Made by a program: the position numbers and the translations under genes | Part shown: piece by piece, positions 7,817 to 15,513 of the stretch | How positions within the stretch are numbered: position 1 is the first letter of the stretch | Layout: each line of letters begins with the position of its first letter | The notes under the pieces: generated by a model | Database searches by the model: none | What the model was told of the DNA's origin: nothing | Seen by the model: the letters and a program-made list of their open reading frames with translations, nothing else | Assembly: GCA_038745535.1 (NCBI GenBank) | Contig: JBCDLI010000055.1 | Span: 1 to 17,518 of the forward strand | Reading direction: 5' to 3' | Origin: JBCDLI01 sp038745535 | Lineage (GTDB): Bacteria; Pseudomonadota; Alphaproteobacteria; Rhizobiales; Rhizobiaceae | DNA: 17,518 nucleotides

Positions 7817-8908
7817 ATGGCTGAACTAAAGCTTGAGAAAATCAAGAAGGCCTACGGCGATGTCGAAGTCCTGCACGGCATCGACCTCCACATCCAGAAG
7901 GGTGAATTCATCGTCTTTGTCGGTCCATCAGGCTGCGGGAAGTCAACATTGCTTCGCACAATCGCCGGTCTGGAGAGTGTTACCGGTGGAACGCTTGAGA
8001 TTGACCAGATGATCGTCAACGATGTGCCACCATCCCAGCGCGGGATCGCAATGGTATTCCAGTCCTACGCGCTCTACCCGCACATGACCGTTTACGACAA
8101 CATGGCATTCGGCATGAGGTTGGCCAAAAAAACGCCGCAAGAGATCGATGAGCGCGTTAAGTCTGCAGCGGAAATCCTGCAACTCGGCTCCTATCTCGAT
8201 CGCCTCCCCAAAGCCCTTTCTGGCGGTCAACGCCAGCGCGTTGCGATTGGTCGCGCGATCTGTCGAAATCCCAAGGTTTTCTTGTTTGACGAACCACTCT
8301 CAAACCTCGACGCAGCACTTCGTGTCGCGACACGCATTGAGATCGCGAAACTCCACGAATCGATGCCCGATACCACTATGATCTATGTCACCCACGATCA
8401 GGTGGAGGCTATGACTTTAGCGGACCGGATCGTCGTTCTCCGCGGTGGGTATGTAGAGCAGGTTGGTTCTCCGATGGAACTCTATCACAAGCCGGACAAT
8501 TTGTTCGTAGCACAGTTTATCGGCTCTCCAGCGATGAACATACTCCCCGGCTCAATTACATCGTCAAACTCAAAGTCGACCACGATTGAGACGGCTGGGG
8601 GCCGGTCTTCGTTACCGGTCAAGGGCGAAACATCTTGGAAGGGTACCGACGCTCATCTTGGCGTCCGGCCTGAGGATTTGGTGCTCTCGACAGACACCAA
8701 GAAAGCAGTTATCTCGGGCAAGATTGATGTCGTTGAGGCGCTTGGTGAAGTAACATTGGCGCACGTCAATATACCAAGTCACGATGAAGCTGTGGTCGCG
8801 AAATTAGTGGGCGATATACCGATCAAAGTCGGTCAGGACATCGCACTTACAGCTGATCCAGCCAAGATGCATCTCTTCGATAAAGAAGGCCAAGCTATTC
8901 GTGCTTAG
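7817..8908 (+). CDS. aglK: alpha-glucoside ABC transporter, ATP-binding subunit (MalK/UgpC type)
   Basis: This encodes a 363-residue ATPase that would energise AglF/AglG from the cytoplasmic side. The motifs are complete: Walker A GPSGCGKST (36-44), Q-loop Q82 in VFQSYALYPHMTVYDN, signature LSGGQRQR (134-141), Walker B VFLFDE (154-159), D-loop SNLD (162-165) and H-loop H193. The C-terminal third (from about residue 235) is the MalK-type regulatory region with the OB/TOBE fold (HLGVRPEDLVLS, ADPAKMHLFD). The frame is open upstream to about 7715. The ATG at 7817 is chosen from the family N-terminus (MAELKLEKIKKAYG) and the GGGAGGG site at 7807-7813. It is the last gene of the operon. ATPases of this group can serve more than one sugar transporter, so sharing with other importers is possible. 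Confidence 0.93.
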   Translation: MAELKLEKIKKAYGDVEVLHGIDLHIQKGEFIVFVGPSGCGKSTLLRTIAGLESVTGGTLEIDQMIVNDVPPSQRGIAMVFQSYALYPHMTVYDNMAFGMRLAKKTPQEIDERVKSAAEILQLGSYLDRLPKALSGGQRQRVAIGRAICRNPKVFLFDEPLSNLDAALRVATRIEIAKLHESMPDTTMIYVTHDQVEAMTLADRIVVLRGGYVEQVGSPMELYHKPDNLFVAQFIGSPAMNILPGSITSSNSKSTTIETAGGRSSLPVKGETSWKGTDAHLGVRPEDLVLSTDTKKAVISGKIDVVEALGEVTLAHVNIPSHDEAVVAKLVGDIPIKVGQDIALTADPAKMHLFDKEGQAIRA

Positions 8909-8934
8909 AGCCTAACTAAAGACCTAAGCGGAAA

Positions 8935-8953
8935 AGGTAATGCCGCATTACCT
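8935..8953 (+). terminator. probable end-of-operon hairpin after aglK
   Basis: AGGTAATG(8935-8942)-CCG-CATTACCT(8946-8953) is a perfect 8-bp stem with a 3-base loop, 26 bp after the aglK stop. No strong T run follows (ATCGCGTTTG), so it is either a weak intrinsic terminator or a 3'-stabilising hairpin preceding Rho-dependent termination. Confidence 0.5.
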
Positions 8954-9491
8954 ATCGCGTTTGTCGTAAGCCAAATTGCGATCTTTGCGGTGCGACTTCC
9001 GCATTTTATCCAAGCCTCCTGACAGCGGAAGGAGGAGCTGCGTGTCAAACCTCTTAACAGTGAAGTTCACGTGGTAGATGCGCTTTGAATAGCATCTCTT
9101 CAAAAACCATGCGTTCGCCAATGCGGGTCGATATGATCCAAAGACGCCGAGATGTCGAACGGGCCATCGGGACCTGCGGCCCAAGCGACGCCGATACCAG
9201 CTTGAATATGCGGAGCCGGATTTCTCTGGCTCTTTCGAACCGAAAAACACTCGGTCATCTCCAATGGGATCTGTTGTGCTAGCTCCCTGAGCAGCCAACC
9301 GTGCCGTCCATTGCTTCAGCCCCTCATTGCAATGGACGGCGACTTCCCTCTCTCCAACCGATCAAAACCAGACCCTCTGTGCTTCCGCTGCGGTATCGCA
9401 CTTCGCTTGCGGCGGCAGTCGGTTTCTACTACCGTCGTAGGAGGCTGGGAGGCCGTTGTTGTGACAACGTTGTTTCGTTCGGGAGGAACTG
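8954..9491. other. gap with no convincing gene
   Basis: About 540 bp between aglK and the acyl-CoA ligase gene. Short open frames exist on both strands, but none has family resemblance together with a good start. Notable contents are: two overlapping possible pairings around a strong AGGAGG (8996-9035), a GTG six bases after it that begins an 11-codon frame (9042-9077), a perfect 12-bp inverted repeat (9303-9340), and a small stem CGTTGT-TGTG-ACAACG (9454-9469) shortly before the fadD ribosome site. The fadD promoter must lie here, but I cannot place it with confidence. Confidence 0.5.
9303..9340. repeat. perfect 12-bp inverted repeat upstream of fadD
   Basis: GCCGTCCATTGC (9303-9314) and its exact reverse complement GCAATGGACGGC (9329-9340) flank a 14-base loop. 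There is no T tract on either side. It could be a protein-binding site, an RNA hairpin in a leader, or the trace of a mobile element. None of these can be decided from the sequence. Confidence 0.7.
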
Positions 9492-11189
9492 ATGGCGATA
9501 AGAAATGCGCAGGCGCGCAAGCAAAAAACTGTGATGGGTAAGCCGTGGTTGGGATCATACCCGCCGAATGTGCCACATGAAATTGGCGCGCTGCAGCACC
9601 AGCATGTCGGCGAGATGCTGCAAGAGGCGTTTCGCGCGTTCTCTCCACGCACTGCATTTTCCTGCATGGGTAAGTCGATTACCTACGGCGAGCTCGATAT
9701 GGCTTCGAAAGCGCTTGGGGGACATTTACAGTCGCTGGGCCTTCAAAAAGGCGACCGCGTCGCGCTGATGATGCCAAACATTTTGCAGTATCCGGTCGCT
9801 ATGGCAGCGGTCCTGCGTACCGGCTTGACTGTAGTGAACGTCAATCCGCTCTACACCCCGCGCGAGCTAGAACATCAGCTTAAGGACTCAGGCGCGAAAG
9901 CGATCATTATCCTGGAAAACTTCGCCGGCACGTTGGAGGCGATCAAAGCCAAGACCAACGTTGAGCATGTCATCGTGACCTCCATGGGCGACATGATGGG
10001 CTTGAAAGGCCACATCGTGAACTTTGTCGTCCGCAAGGTGAAAAAAATGGTGCCGTCGTGGACGCTACCCGGTCACCTTAAGTTTAAACAGGCGCTCAAC
10101 TCAGGCGCACCCTACAGCCCGTACAATATCAGCAAAAGTGACATCGCTTTTCTGCAATATACGGGTGGTACGACAGGTGTGTCGAAAGGAGCTGTGCTTA
10201 CCCATTCCAACGTGTTGTCCAACATCGAACAGTCAAAGGTCTGGCTGGATGTGGGCTACCGCGCCAAGGGAAAACCCGACCAAGTCAATTTGGTGTGCGC
10301 CCTGCCGCTTTATCATATTTTCGCTCTCACGGTGAATGCGATGGTCGGAATCACGCAAGGCGGCCACAACATTTTGATCCCAAACCCGCGTGACATCCCT
10401 GCCTTTGTGAAAGAGCTCAAGAACCACAAGTTTCACTTCTTCCCGGGCCTGAATACTTTGTTCAATGCGTTGATGAACAACGCCGATTTCCAAAAGCTAA
10501 ACTTCAGCAATCTGCGTATGACGTTTGGTGGCGGTATGGCCGTGCAGGAACCGGTTGCGCGGCGTTGGAAAGAAATGACTGGCTGTGTGGTGACCGAGGG
10601 TTACGGTCTCTCTGAGACGTCGCCTGTCGCGACCGGTAATCGCCTTGATGCACAAGAGTTCACGGGCACAATCGGATTGCCAATGCCGTCGACCGATATT
10701 TCCATTCGCGACGATGAAGGCGCCGAGCTTGCAAATGGCGATGTGGGCGAAATCTGCATTCGTGGGCCACAGGTCATGGCTGGCTATTGGAACCGTCCAG
10801 ATGAAACCGCAAATGTGATGACCGAAGACGGGTTTTTCCGCTCAGGCGACATGGGCTTCATAAATGATGAAGGCTACGTCAAAATCGTTGACCGGAAGAA
10901 GGATATGATCCTTGTCTCCGGCTTTAACGTGTATCCCAACGAAATTGAGGAAGTTGTTGCCGGTTGCCCCGGCGTGGTCGAGGCTGCTGCAGTCGGTGAG
11001 CCTGATGAGCATTCAGGCGAGGTCGTGAAGCTCTTCGTCGTGCGTGCCAATGAAGAGATAAGCGAAGAGGATATCCGCGCTCACTGCGTTGCAAATCTGA
11101 CCAATTATAAGCGGCCCAAATACATTGTGTTTCGTGATGAACTGCCCAAGACAAATGTCGGTAAGATTTTGAGGCGGGAACTGCGTTGA
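9492..11189 (+). CDS. fadD: long-chain fatty-acid--CoA ligase (acyl-CoA synthetase)
   Basis: This encodes a 565-residue ANL-superfamily enzyme that activates fatty acids with ATP and CoA, at the membrane or in the cytosol, for beta-oxidation. The AMP-binding signatures are intact: P-loop YTGGTTGVSKGA (223-234), YGLSETSP (372-379), RSGDMG (451-456), DRKKDMILVSGFN (468-480) at the hinge and gate, and the C-terminal NVGKILRREL with the adenylation lysine K558. Length and motifs match bacterial FadD. The ATG at 9492 has a strong GGGAGGA site (9481-9487). A second in-frame ATG (residue 15) begins nearer to the conserved N-terminal PWL-SYP motif but lacks such a site. It is not evidently linked to the agl operon. 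The small DMT-family gene follows 66 bp later. Chain-length preference cannot be inferred. Confidence 0.92.
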   Translation: MAIRNAQARKQKTVMGKPWLGSYPPNVPHEIGALQHQHVGEMLQEAFRAFSPRTAFSCMGKSITYGELDMASKALGGHLQSLGLQKGDRVALMMPNILQYPVAMAAVLRTGLTVVNVNPLYTPRELEHQLKDSGAKAIIILENFAGTLEAIKAKTNVEHVIVTSMGDMMGLKGHIVNFVVRKVKKMVPSWTLPGHLKFKQALNSGAPYSPYNISKSDIAFLQYTGGTTGVSKGAVLTHSNVLSNIEQSKVWLDVGYRAKGKPDQVNLVCALPLYHIFALTVNAMVGITQGGHNILIPNPRDIPAFVKELKNHKFHFFPGLNTLFNALMNNADFQKLNFSNLRMTFGGGMAVQEPVARRWKEMTGCVVTEGYGLSETSPVATGNRLDAQEFTGTIGLPMPSTDISIRDDEGAELANGDVGEICIRGPQVMAGYWNRPDETANVMTEDGFFRSGDMGFINDEGYVKIVDRKKDMILVSGFNVYPNEIEEVVAGCPGVVEAAAVGEPDEHSGEVVKLFVVRANEEISEEDIRAHCVANLTNYKRPKYIVFRDELPKTNVGKILRRELR

Positions 11190-11255
11190 GGCTTTTCAAC
11201 GGACTGGCAATCATGCAGACGGTGAGGAGTAATCCCAAACGTAAGTGATCTGCCT

Positions 11256-11702
11256 TTGAACAGCACAGTCCTTCTGACCATCGCCGTTGTAACCGTCGGT
11301 GGCATGTTACTTGCGATCCAAGGCCCGATTAACGCCAGCCTCGGACGTACCGTAGGCGATCCATTTGCAGCCGCTTTGATTTCCTTTGGTGTTGGTTTCG
11401 CGTTTTTGACCTCCACAACCGCAATCCGCGGTGGAATGCCAAGCGGTGAGGCCCTTGCTTCGGTGCCCTGGTGGGCGTGGAGCGGCGGCTTCATAGGGGC
11501 ATACTATGTGTTCGCAATTCTTTGGGCGGCACCCCGCGTTGGGGTGCTTACCGTGGCCTCGGCAACGGTTCTCGGCCAACTCACAGCGGGCCTTATACTG
11601 GATGCTGTGGGCGCGTTCGGAATTCCTGTTCAGGAAATAAACTGGCAGCGGATCGCGGGTATCTTCATGGTTTTCGGTGGTTTGATGCTCAGCAGGCTTT
11701 AA
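11256..11702 (+). CDS. DMT-family small membrane protein (YdcZ/DUF606)
   Basis: This encodes a 148-residue, very hydrophobic protein with about five membrane segments: residues ~5-22, 40-60, 72-90, 95-115 and 130-147. The N-terminal GGMLLAIQGPINASLGR, the PWWAWSGGFIGAYYV stretch and the ending RIAGIFMVFGGLMLSR are characteristic of the YdcZ/DUF606 branch of the drug/metabolite transporter superfamily. These are half-length proteins thought to act as dimers, and the substrate is unknown. The start is uncertain. No ATG or GTG fits, so I use the TTG at 11256, although the best ribosome-like site (GAGGAG, 11224-11229) is rather far upstream. The gene may be read through from fadD, 66 bp before it. 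The next gene, pgi, starts 85 bp after the stop. Confidence 0.8.
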   Translation: MNSTVLLTIAVVTVGGMLLAIQGPINASLGRTVGDPFAAALISFGVGFAFLTSTTAIRGGMPSGEALASVPWWAWSGGFIGAYYVFAILWAAPRVGVLTVASATVLGQLTAGLILDAVGAFGIPVQEINWQRIAGIFMVFGGLMLSRL

Positions 11703-11787
11703 TCCGAAATTCCCATCGTTTCTGCCCTTGCATGATTGGTATTTAACTGCAGCTTGTGTGCCCAGCAGCAAATCATGAGAGCAGGCC

Positions 11788-13416
11788 ATGACGACCAAAG
11801 ACGATATAATTGCGAAGCTGAACGCGCACGTCCAACACGATGCACCCAAGGACATGCGCGCGATCTTCTCCGCTGACCCTGATCGTTTTCAACATCATAG
11901 CGCTCGGCTCGATGATTTGCTGCTCGATTGGTCCAAATGTCTGGTCAACGAAGATACGATCAAGCTTTTAGCTGAATTAGCAGAAGTCTGCGACGTTGCC
12001 GAAAAACGCGATGCGATGTTTTCGGGAGAAAAGATCAATACCACCGAGGACCGCGCCGTGCTGCACACCGCACTCCGCAACCGGTCTGACAGGCAGATCG
12101 TCGTTGATGGTGAAGACGTAATGCCGGGAATTCGTGATGTCCTAGAGGCGATGGGAGCATTCGCAGATGAGGTGCGCTCCGGTGCTTTGGTTGGTTCTAC
12201 GGGCAAGCAAATCACCGATGTGGTGAACATCGGTATCGGCGGTTCCGATCTCGGACCTGTGATGGCGGTGCAGGCACTGGCACCTTACTGCGATGGTCCA
12301 AGATCGCACTTTGTATCTAATATCGACAGCGCAGACATGGCCGATACGCTGGCCAAGCTAGATGCAGAAACCACGCTCTTCGTGATTGCATCTAAAACAT
12401 TCACCACGATTGAAACCATGACCAATGCGAAAACCGCCCGCGCGTGGATTGAGAAACATCTTGGTTCTGACGCCGTCGGCAGCCATTTCTGCGCGGTTTC
12501 AACGGCTTTGGAGAAGGTCGCCGAATTTGGCATCTCTTCGCAGCGCGTATTTGGGTTCTGGGACTGGGTCGGTGGTCGCTACTCGGTTTGGGGTGCGATT
12601 GGTCTGCCGATCATGATCGCGATCGGACCCAAGCGGTTCGAAGACTTTCTTCAAGGCGCGTATGCGCTCGATGAGCATTTCCGCAGTGCGCCGACACCTG
12701 AAAATCTGCCAATGATGCTGGGTCTCATCGGGTATTGGCACCGGCTAATCTGCGACCACTCGAGCCGTGCGGTCATTCCCTATGATCAACGGCTCGCGCG
12801 CTTGCCGGCATATCTCCAGCAATTGGACATGGAATCGAACGGCAAGGGCGTTCAAAAAGACGGTTCGCCGGTGGACGGAAGCAGTGGGCCAACAGTGTGG
12901 GGTGAACCGGGCACAAACGGGCAGCACGCATTCTTTCAGCTGTTGCATCAGGGCACGGATACGGTACCGGTCGAGTTCATAGTGGGTGCGAAGTCGCACG
13001 AGCCGGAACTGCAACACCATCAAGACCTTCTGCTGTCCAATTGCTTGGCCCAGAGCGAGGCACTGATGAAGGGCCGCACATTGGAGGAGGCGCACGCTCA
13101 GTTGCTCGAAAAGGGTGCGACAGAGGCTAAAGCCGATGAGATCGCACCCCATCGTGTTTTTACCGGCAACCGCCCGTCTATCACCATTGTCCACGAGAAG
13201 CTCACACCATTTGCTCTCGGGCGTCTGATCGCACTTTATGAACACCGGGTATTCGTGGAGGCGCAGCTTTACGGTATAAATGCGTTTGACCAGTGGGGTG
13301 TCGAACTAGGCAAAGAACTCGCAACCCAACTGCTGCCAGTGGTTCAAACAGGTGAAGGCACGGCAGACCGCGATGCTTCAACCGCTGGTCTCGTGGCTCA
13401 CATTCGGACTTCGTAA
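11788..13416 (+). CDS. pgi: glucose-6-phosphate isomerase
   Basis: This encodes a 542-residue cytosolic enzyme interconverting glucose 6-phosphate and fructose 6-phosphate. Both family signatures are present: DWVGGRYSVWGAIGLP (259-274) and the C-terminal GRLIALYEHRVFVEAQ with FDQWGVELGK (to 509). The catalytic residues expected from the E. coli enzyme are seen as E349 (MESNGKG), H380 (GTNGQHAFFQLLHQGT) and K509. The sugar-phosphate-binding part is seen in NIGIGGSDLGP (147-157) and SKTFTTIET (202-210). The length is normal and the gene intact. The ATG has only a weak AGCAGG site ahead of it. Pgi converges on galU, and a hairpin lies between them. Together with the agl operon it places hexose-phosphate handling next to glucoside import. 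Confidence 0.96.
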   Translation: MTTKDDIIAKLNAHVQHDAPKDMRAIFSADPDRFQHHSARLDDLLLDWSKCLVNEDTIKLLAELAEVCDVAEKRDAMFSGEKINTTEDRAVLHTALRNRSDRQIVVDGEDVMPGIRDVLEAMGAFADEVRSGALVGSTGKQITDVVNIGIGGSDLGPVMAVQALAPYCDGPRSHFVSNIDSADMADTLAKLDAETTLFVIASKTFTTIETMTNAKTARAWIEKHLGSDAVGSHFCAVSTALEKVAEFGISSQRVFGFWDWVGGRYSVWGAIGLPIMIAIGPKRFEDFLQGAYALDEHFRSAPTPENLPMMLGLIGYWHRLICDHSSRAVIPYDQRLARLPAYLQQLDMESNGKGVQKDGSPVDGSSGPTVWGEPGTNGQHAFFQLLHQGTDTVPVEFIVGAKSHEPELQHHQDLLLSNCLAQSEALMKGRTLEEAHAQLLEKGATEAKADEIAPHRVFTGNRPSITIVHEKLTPFALGRLIALYEHRVFVEAQLYGINAFDQWGVELGKELATQLLPVVQTGEGTADRDASTAGLVAHIRTS

Positions 13417-13430
13417 GAGATTAATTACAT

Positions 13431-13466
13431 AAAAACCCACCGAGATGCGATCATCGTCGGCGGGTT
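13431..13466 (-). terminator. intrinsic terminator of galU, between convergent pgi and galU
   Basis: Read on the minus strand, AACCCGCCGA pairs with TCGGTGGGTT (13434-13466) through one G-U pair. A bulged C and an inner GATG/CATC stem around an ATCG loop follow, and the transcript then runs into five U (complement of A at 13431-13435). The G-U pair forms only in the galU direction and would be an A-C mismatch in the pgi direction, so it is assigned to galU. It may also help stop pgi. Confidence 0.75.
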
Positions 13467-13492
13467 ATGTACTCGCGGTAAATAGGTAAGCG

Positions 13493-14368
13493 CTAGTTAA
13501 CAGAAGCGATTAAGGCGCGAACACCGTCGCCAATGTCGGTGTCTTTCAAAGCCATTTTGATATTTGCCGTGACAAAGCCCATCTTGTTTCCGCAATCATA
13601 AGTCTCGCCCGCGAATGGTACGCCGTAGAAACTTTGATCGCCCATGAGCGCGAGCATGGAGTCGGTCAGTTGGATCTCGCCACCGGCGCCGGGTTCCTGC
13701 GTGGTCAGCTTTTGCATCACCGAGTTGTCGAGGATGTAGCGACCGTTGAGGAAAAAGTTCGAAGGCGCAGTTCCTTTTTCGGGCTTTTCCACCATGCCGG
13801 TGATCTCGAAGTGCGTATCCTCGCGAGTGGCGATGGAAACGATGCCATATTTGTCGGCCTCTTCCGGCAGACATTCTTCTACGGACACGATGTTTCCGCC
13901 GGTCGCTTCGTAAACATCCATCATCTGTTTCAGGCACCCCGTTTCGCCACTCATCAGCATGTCGGGCAGCAGCACAGCAAACGGTTCATCACCCACAACA
14001 TCGCGTGCACACCAGACGGCATGACCGAGACCAAGTGGAGCCTGCTGTCGGGTAAACGTCATGGAGCCAGCACGTGGCGTTTGCGCACGAACCTCGTCGA
14101 GTATTTTCTTTTTTGACGCACCGCGGGCCTCAAGGGTCGCCTCTAGCTCGAAGGCTGTGTCGAAATAATCTTCAATGACCTGCTTATTGCGGCCAGTGAC
14201 AAAGCAGATATGTTCGATGCCAGCCTCAAGCGCTTCGTCCACGATGAACTGAAGCATAGGCCGATCAACGATGTTCATCATCTCTTTCGGGACAGCCTTC
14301 GTCGCCGGAAGGAACCGCGTTCCAAGGCCCGCTACGGGAATAACTGCTTTTTTAATGGGTTGTGGCAC
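13493..14368 (-). CDS. galU: UTP--glucose-1-phosphate uridylyltransferase
   Basis: This encodes a 291-residue enzyme making UDP-glucose from UTP and glucose 1-phosphate, the precursor for exopolysaccharide, lipopolysaccharide and glycolipid sugars. The N-terminal nucleotide-binding signature AGLGTRFLPATKAVPKEM (13-30) is textbook GalU. It is followed by QFIVDEALEAGI, the GLGHAVWCARDVVGDEPFAVLLPDML substrate region, and MVEKPEKG with the conserved EKP. The start codon is GTG, seven bases after a GGAG ribosome site. No ATG lies nearby, and this start gives the standard family N-terminus. The family length is about 290-300. It is followed by a strong terminator and converges on pgi. Confidence 0.95.
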   Translation of the reverse strand: MPQPIKKAVIPVAGLGTRFLPATKAVPKEMMNIVDRPMLQFIVDEALEAGIEHICFVTGRNKQVIEDYFDTAFELEATLEARGASKKKILDEVRAQTPRAGSMTFTRQQAPLGLGHAVWCARDVVGDEPFAVLLPDMLMSGETGCLKQMMDVYEATGGNIVSVEECLPEEADKYGIVSIATREDTHFEITGMVEKPEKGTAPSNFFLNGRYILDNSVMQKLTTQEPGAGGEIQLTDSMLALMGDQSFYGVPFAGETYDCGNKMGFVTANIKMALKDTDIGDGVRALIASVN

Positions 14369-14646
14369 CGATAAACTCCGCTTTAGTTTTGCCGACGGCG
14401 TAGCCGAGAAACATTACTAAAACGCGTAGGTCGCTGCTTTTTGTCCCAATATGAGAACCATGGGGCGCTCAATGCAGATTTTTCAGGTGTCAGAGGTGAA
14501 CAGTCTCGCAGGGAGCACTCTCCTCGTTTTTGTAAACGACTTGCCGGTGTTGGCTGTTTCGGTGGCTATTCGCGTCTGTGTGGCACGCGATTGGTTCCTA
14601 ATCGTATTCGCTACCGCCGCATTTTTCGCTGGGCGAAAATTGCGGT
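14369..14646. other. galU-tRNA spacer
   Basis: 278 bp holding the galU leader and the tRNA trailer. Short plus-strand frames here run into the tRNA gene, lack ribosome sites and resemble no family. The only clear structure is the inverted repeat at 14617-14645. Confidence 0.5.
14617..14645 (-). terminator. hairpin directly after tRNA-Thr
   Basis: On the plus strand, CCGCA(14617-14621), a T, TTTTCGC(14623-14629), a TGG loop, GCGAAAA(14633-14639), a T and TGCGG(14641-14645) form a 12-bp stem with one mismatch. It begins two bases beyond the encoded CCA of the minus-strand tRNA. A role as tRNA transcription terminator or 3'-processing element is likely from position, although no U run follows it. 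Confidence 0.45.
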
Positions 14647-14722
14647 TGGTGCCGCTTACGTGACTCGAACACGTGACCCCATCATTACGAATGATGTGCT
14701 CTACCAACTGAGCTAAAGCGGC
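14647..14722 (-). tRNA. tRNA-Thr (anticodon CGT), CCA encoded
   Basis: The complement folds as a full 76-base tRNA. The acceptor stem is GCCGCTT/AAGCGGC with discriminator A, then come TA, the D-arm GCTC-AGTTGGTA-GAGC, the anticodon stem CATCA/TGATG with loop TTCGTAA (anticodon CGT, reading ACG), the variable loop, and the T-arm ACGTG-TTCGAGT-CACGT. The 3' CCA is encoded at 14647-14649. A weak promoter-like pair (TTGATC at 14755-14760, CATAAA at 14734-14739 on the minus strand) lies between it and the terminator of the upstream L,D-transpeptidase gene. Confidence 0.96.
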
Positions 14723-14760
14723 GTTTCCCGGCGTTTATGTCGATGTGCAAAAACGATCAA

Positions 14761-14794
14761 GAAAAAAGAAAAGGGCGCGACTGACATCACGCCC
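14761..14794 (-). terminator. intrinsic terminator of the L,D-transpeptidase gene
   Basis: On the minus strand GGGCGTGA pairs with TCGCGCCC (14773-14794) around a TGTCAG loop, 8 bp including one G-U pair, and a TTTTCTTTTTTC tract follows directly (complement of 14761-14772). It starts about 25 bp after the stop codon. This is a textbook Rho-independent terminator, and its polarity is set by the U tract. Confidence 0.9.
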
Positions 14795-14818
14795 TCAAAT
14801 CATTGGCTGGCCTGCAAC

Positions 14819-15382
14819 TCAGATCACAACGACCCGCGCGCCGACCCTAACGCGGGTGTAAAGGTCGGTGACGTGCTCGTTGAGCATACGGATACAACCG
14901 TTAGAAACCGAACGACCAATGCTTGACGGCGCATTGGTGCCGTGAATGCGGTAGTAGGTGTCACGGCTACCGCGATACAAATAAAGTGCGCGGGCACCAA
15001 GTGGGTTACCCGGACCGCCGGGAACGCCACCGGCAAAGCGCGCATATTTTTGCGGCTCGCGTCGGATCATGTTCTGTGTTGGTGTCCAGCTTGGCCATTT
15101 CGCTTTACGCCCGATGCGTGCAGAGCCTTTAAAAGCTCGACCAGCGCGGCCGACGCCGACCATATATCGGCGTGCGCGACCTTGGCTTTCCACCAGATAG
15201 AGGAAGTGATTTCGCGGATCGACAACGACAGTTCCCACGGCATATCCAGAAAACCGGACGCTGCGAGGCGCAAGATCGCGAACGCGCTGTTTATACTGCT
15301 TGGTATGGTGCGCCAGTGCTGGTGTCGATGTGGTCGCCAATGCGGCAGCCGCACTAAGAAAGAAAGAACGCTTGGTAATCAT
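14819..15382 (-). CDS. L,D-transpeptidase (YkuD / ErfK-YbiS-YcfS-YnhG family), exported
   Basis: This encodes a 187-residue exported protein. The N-terminus is a Sec signal peptide (MITKRSFFLS then AAAALATTSTPALA), with probable cleavage after ALA at about residue 24. The YkuD catalytic domain spans about residues 48-187. It includes YRIHGTN with H147, and the active-site SVSNGCIRM with C163 and R165, matching the HGTN...SxGCIRM signature. Such enzymes form 3-3 crosslinks in peptidoglycan or attach proteins to it, in the periplasm. The size fits the short single-domain form common in Rhodobacterales, with no LysM or peptidoglycan-binding domain. The ATG at 15382 has a GGGGA site upstream. A strong terminator follows. 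The crosslinking versus protein-attachment role is not resolvable here. Confidence 0.92.
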   Translation of the reverse strand: MITKRSFFLSAAAALATTSTPALAHHTKQYKQRVRDLAPRSVRFSGYAVGTVVVDPRNHFLYLVESQGRARRYMVGVGRAGRAFKGSARIGRKAKWPSWTPTQNMIRREPQKYARFAGGVPGGPGNPLGARALYLYRGSRDTYYRIHGTNAPSSIGRSVSNGCIRMLNEHVTDLYTRVRVGARVVVI

Positions 15383-15513
15383 GTATTCATCCCCGAAAAA
15401 ACTCTAGACAGCCTAACATCGGGTACCTGAACGGTCGATAAATGCCGTTGGTTAAATATTCAGCTTCACGCAGATGTGAGGAATTTAAGCGCAATGGCCG
15501 CGTTTGAAGGCGA

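Noticed and set aside
9080..9089. GCGCTTTGAA, identical to half of the agl operator region (2311-2320), as a second AglR site
   Set aside because: Only one half-site matches. The left half reads GATG instead of AAAG, and no gene of the operon starts nearby.
8948..9298. Minus-strand 116-codon frame in the gap as a real gene
   Set aside because: It has no recognisable domain or good ribosome site, and an Arg-rich composition typical of a chance frame. It is kept only as part of a possible decayed region.
14451..14663. Plus-strand open frame of about 70 codons between galU and the tRNA
   Set aside because: It runs into the tRNA-Thr gene on the other strand, has no ribosome site and resembles no family.
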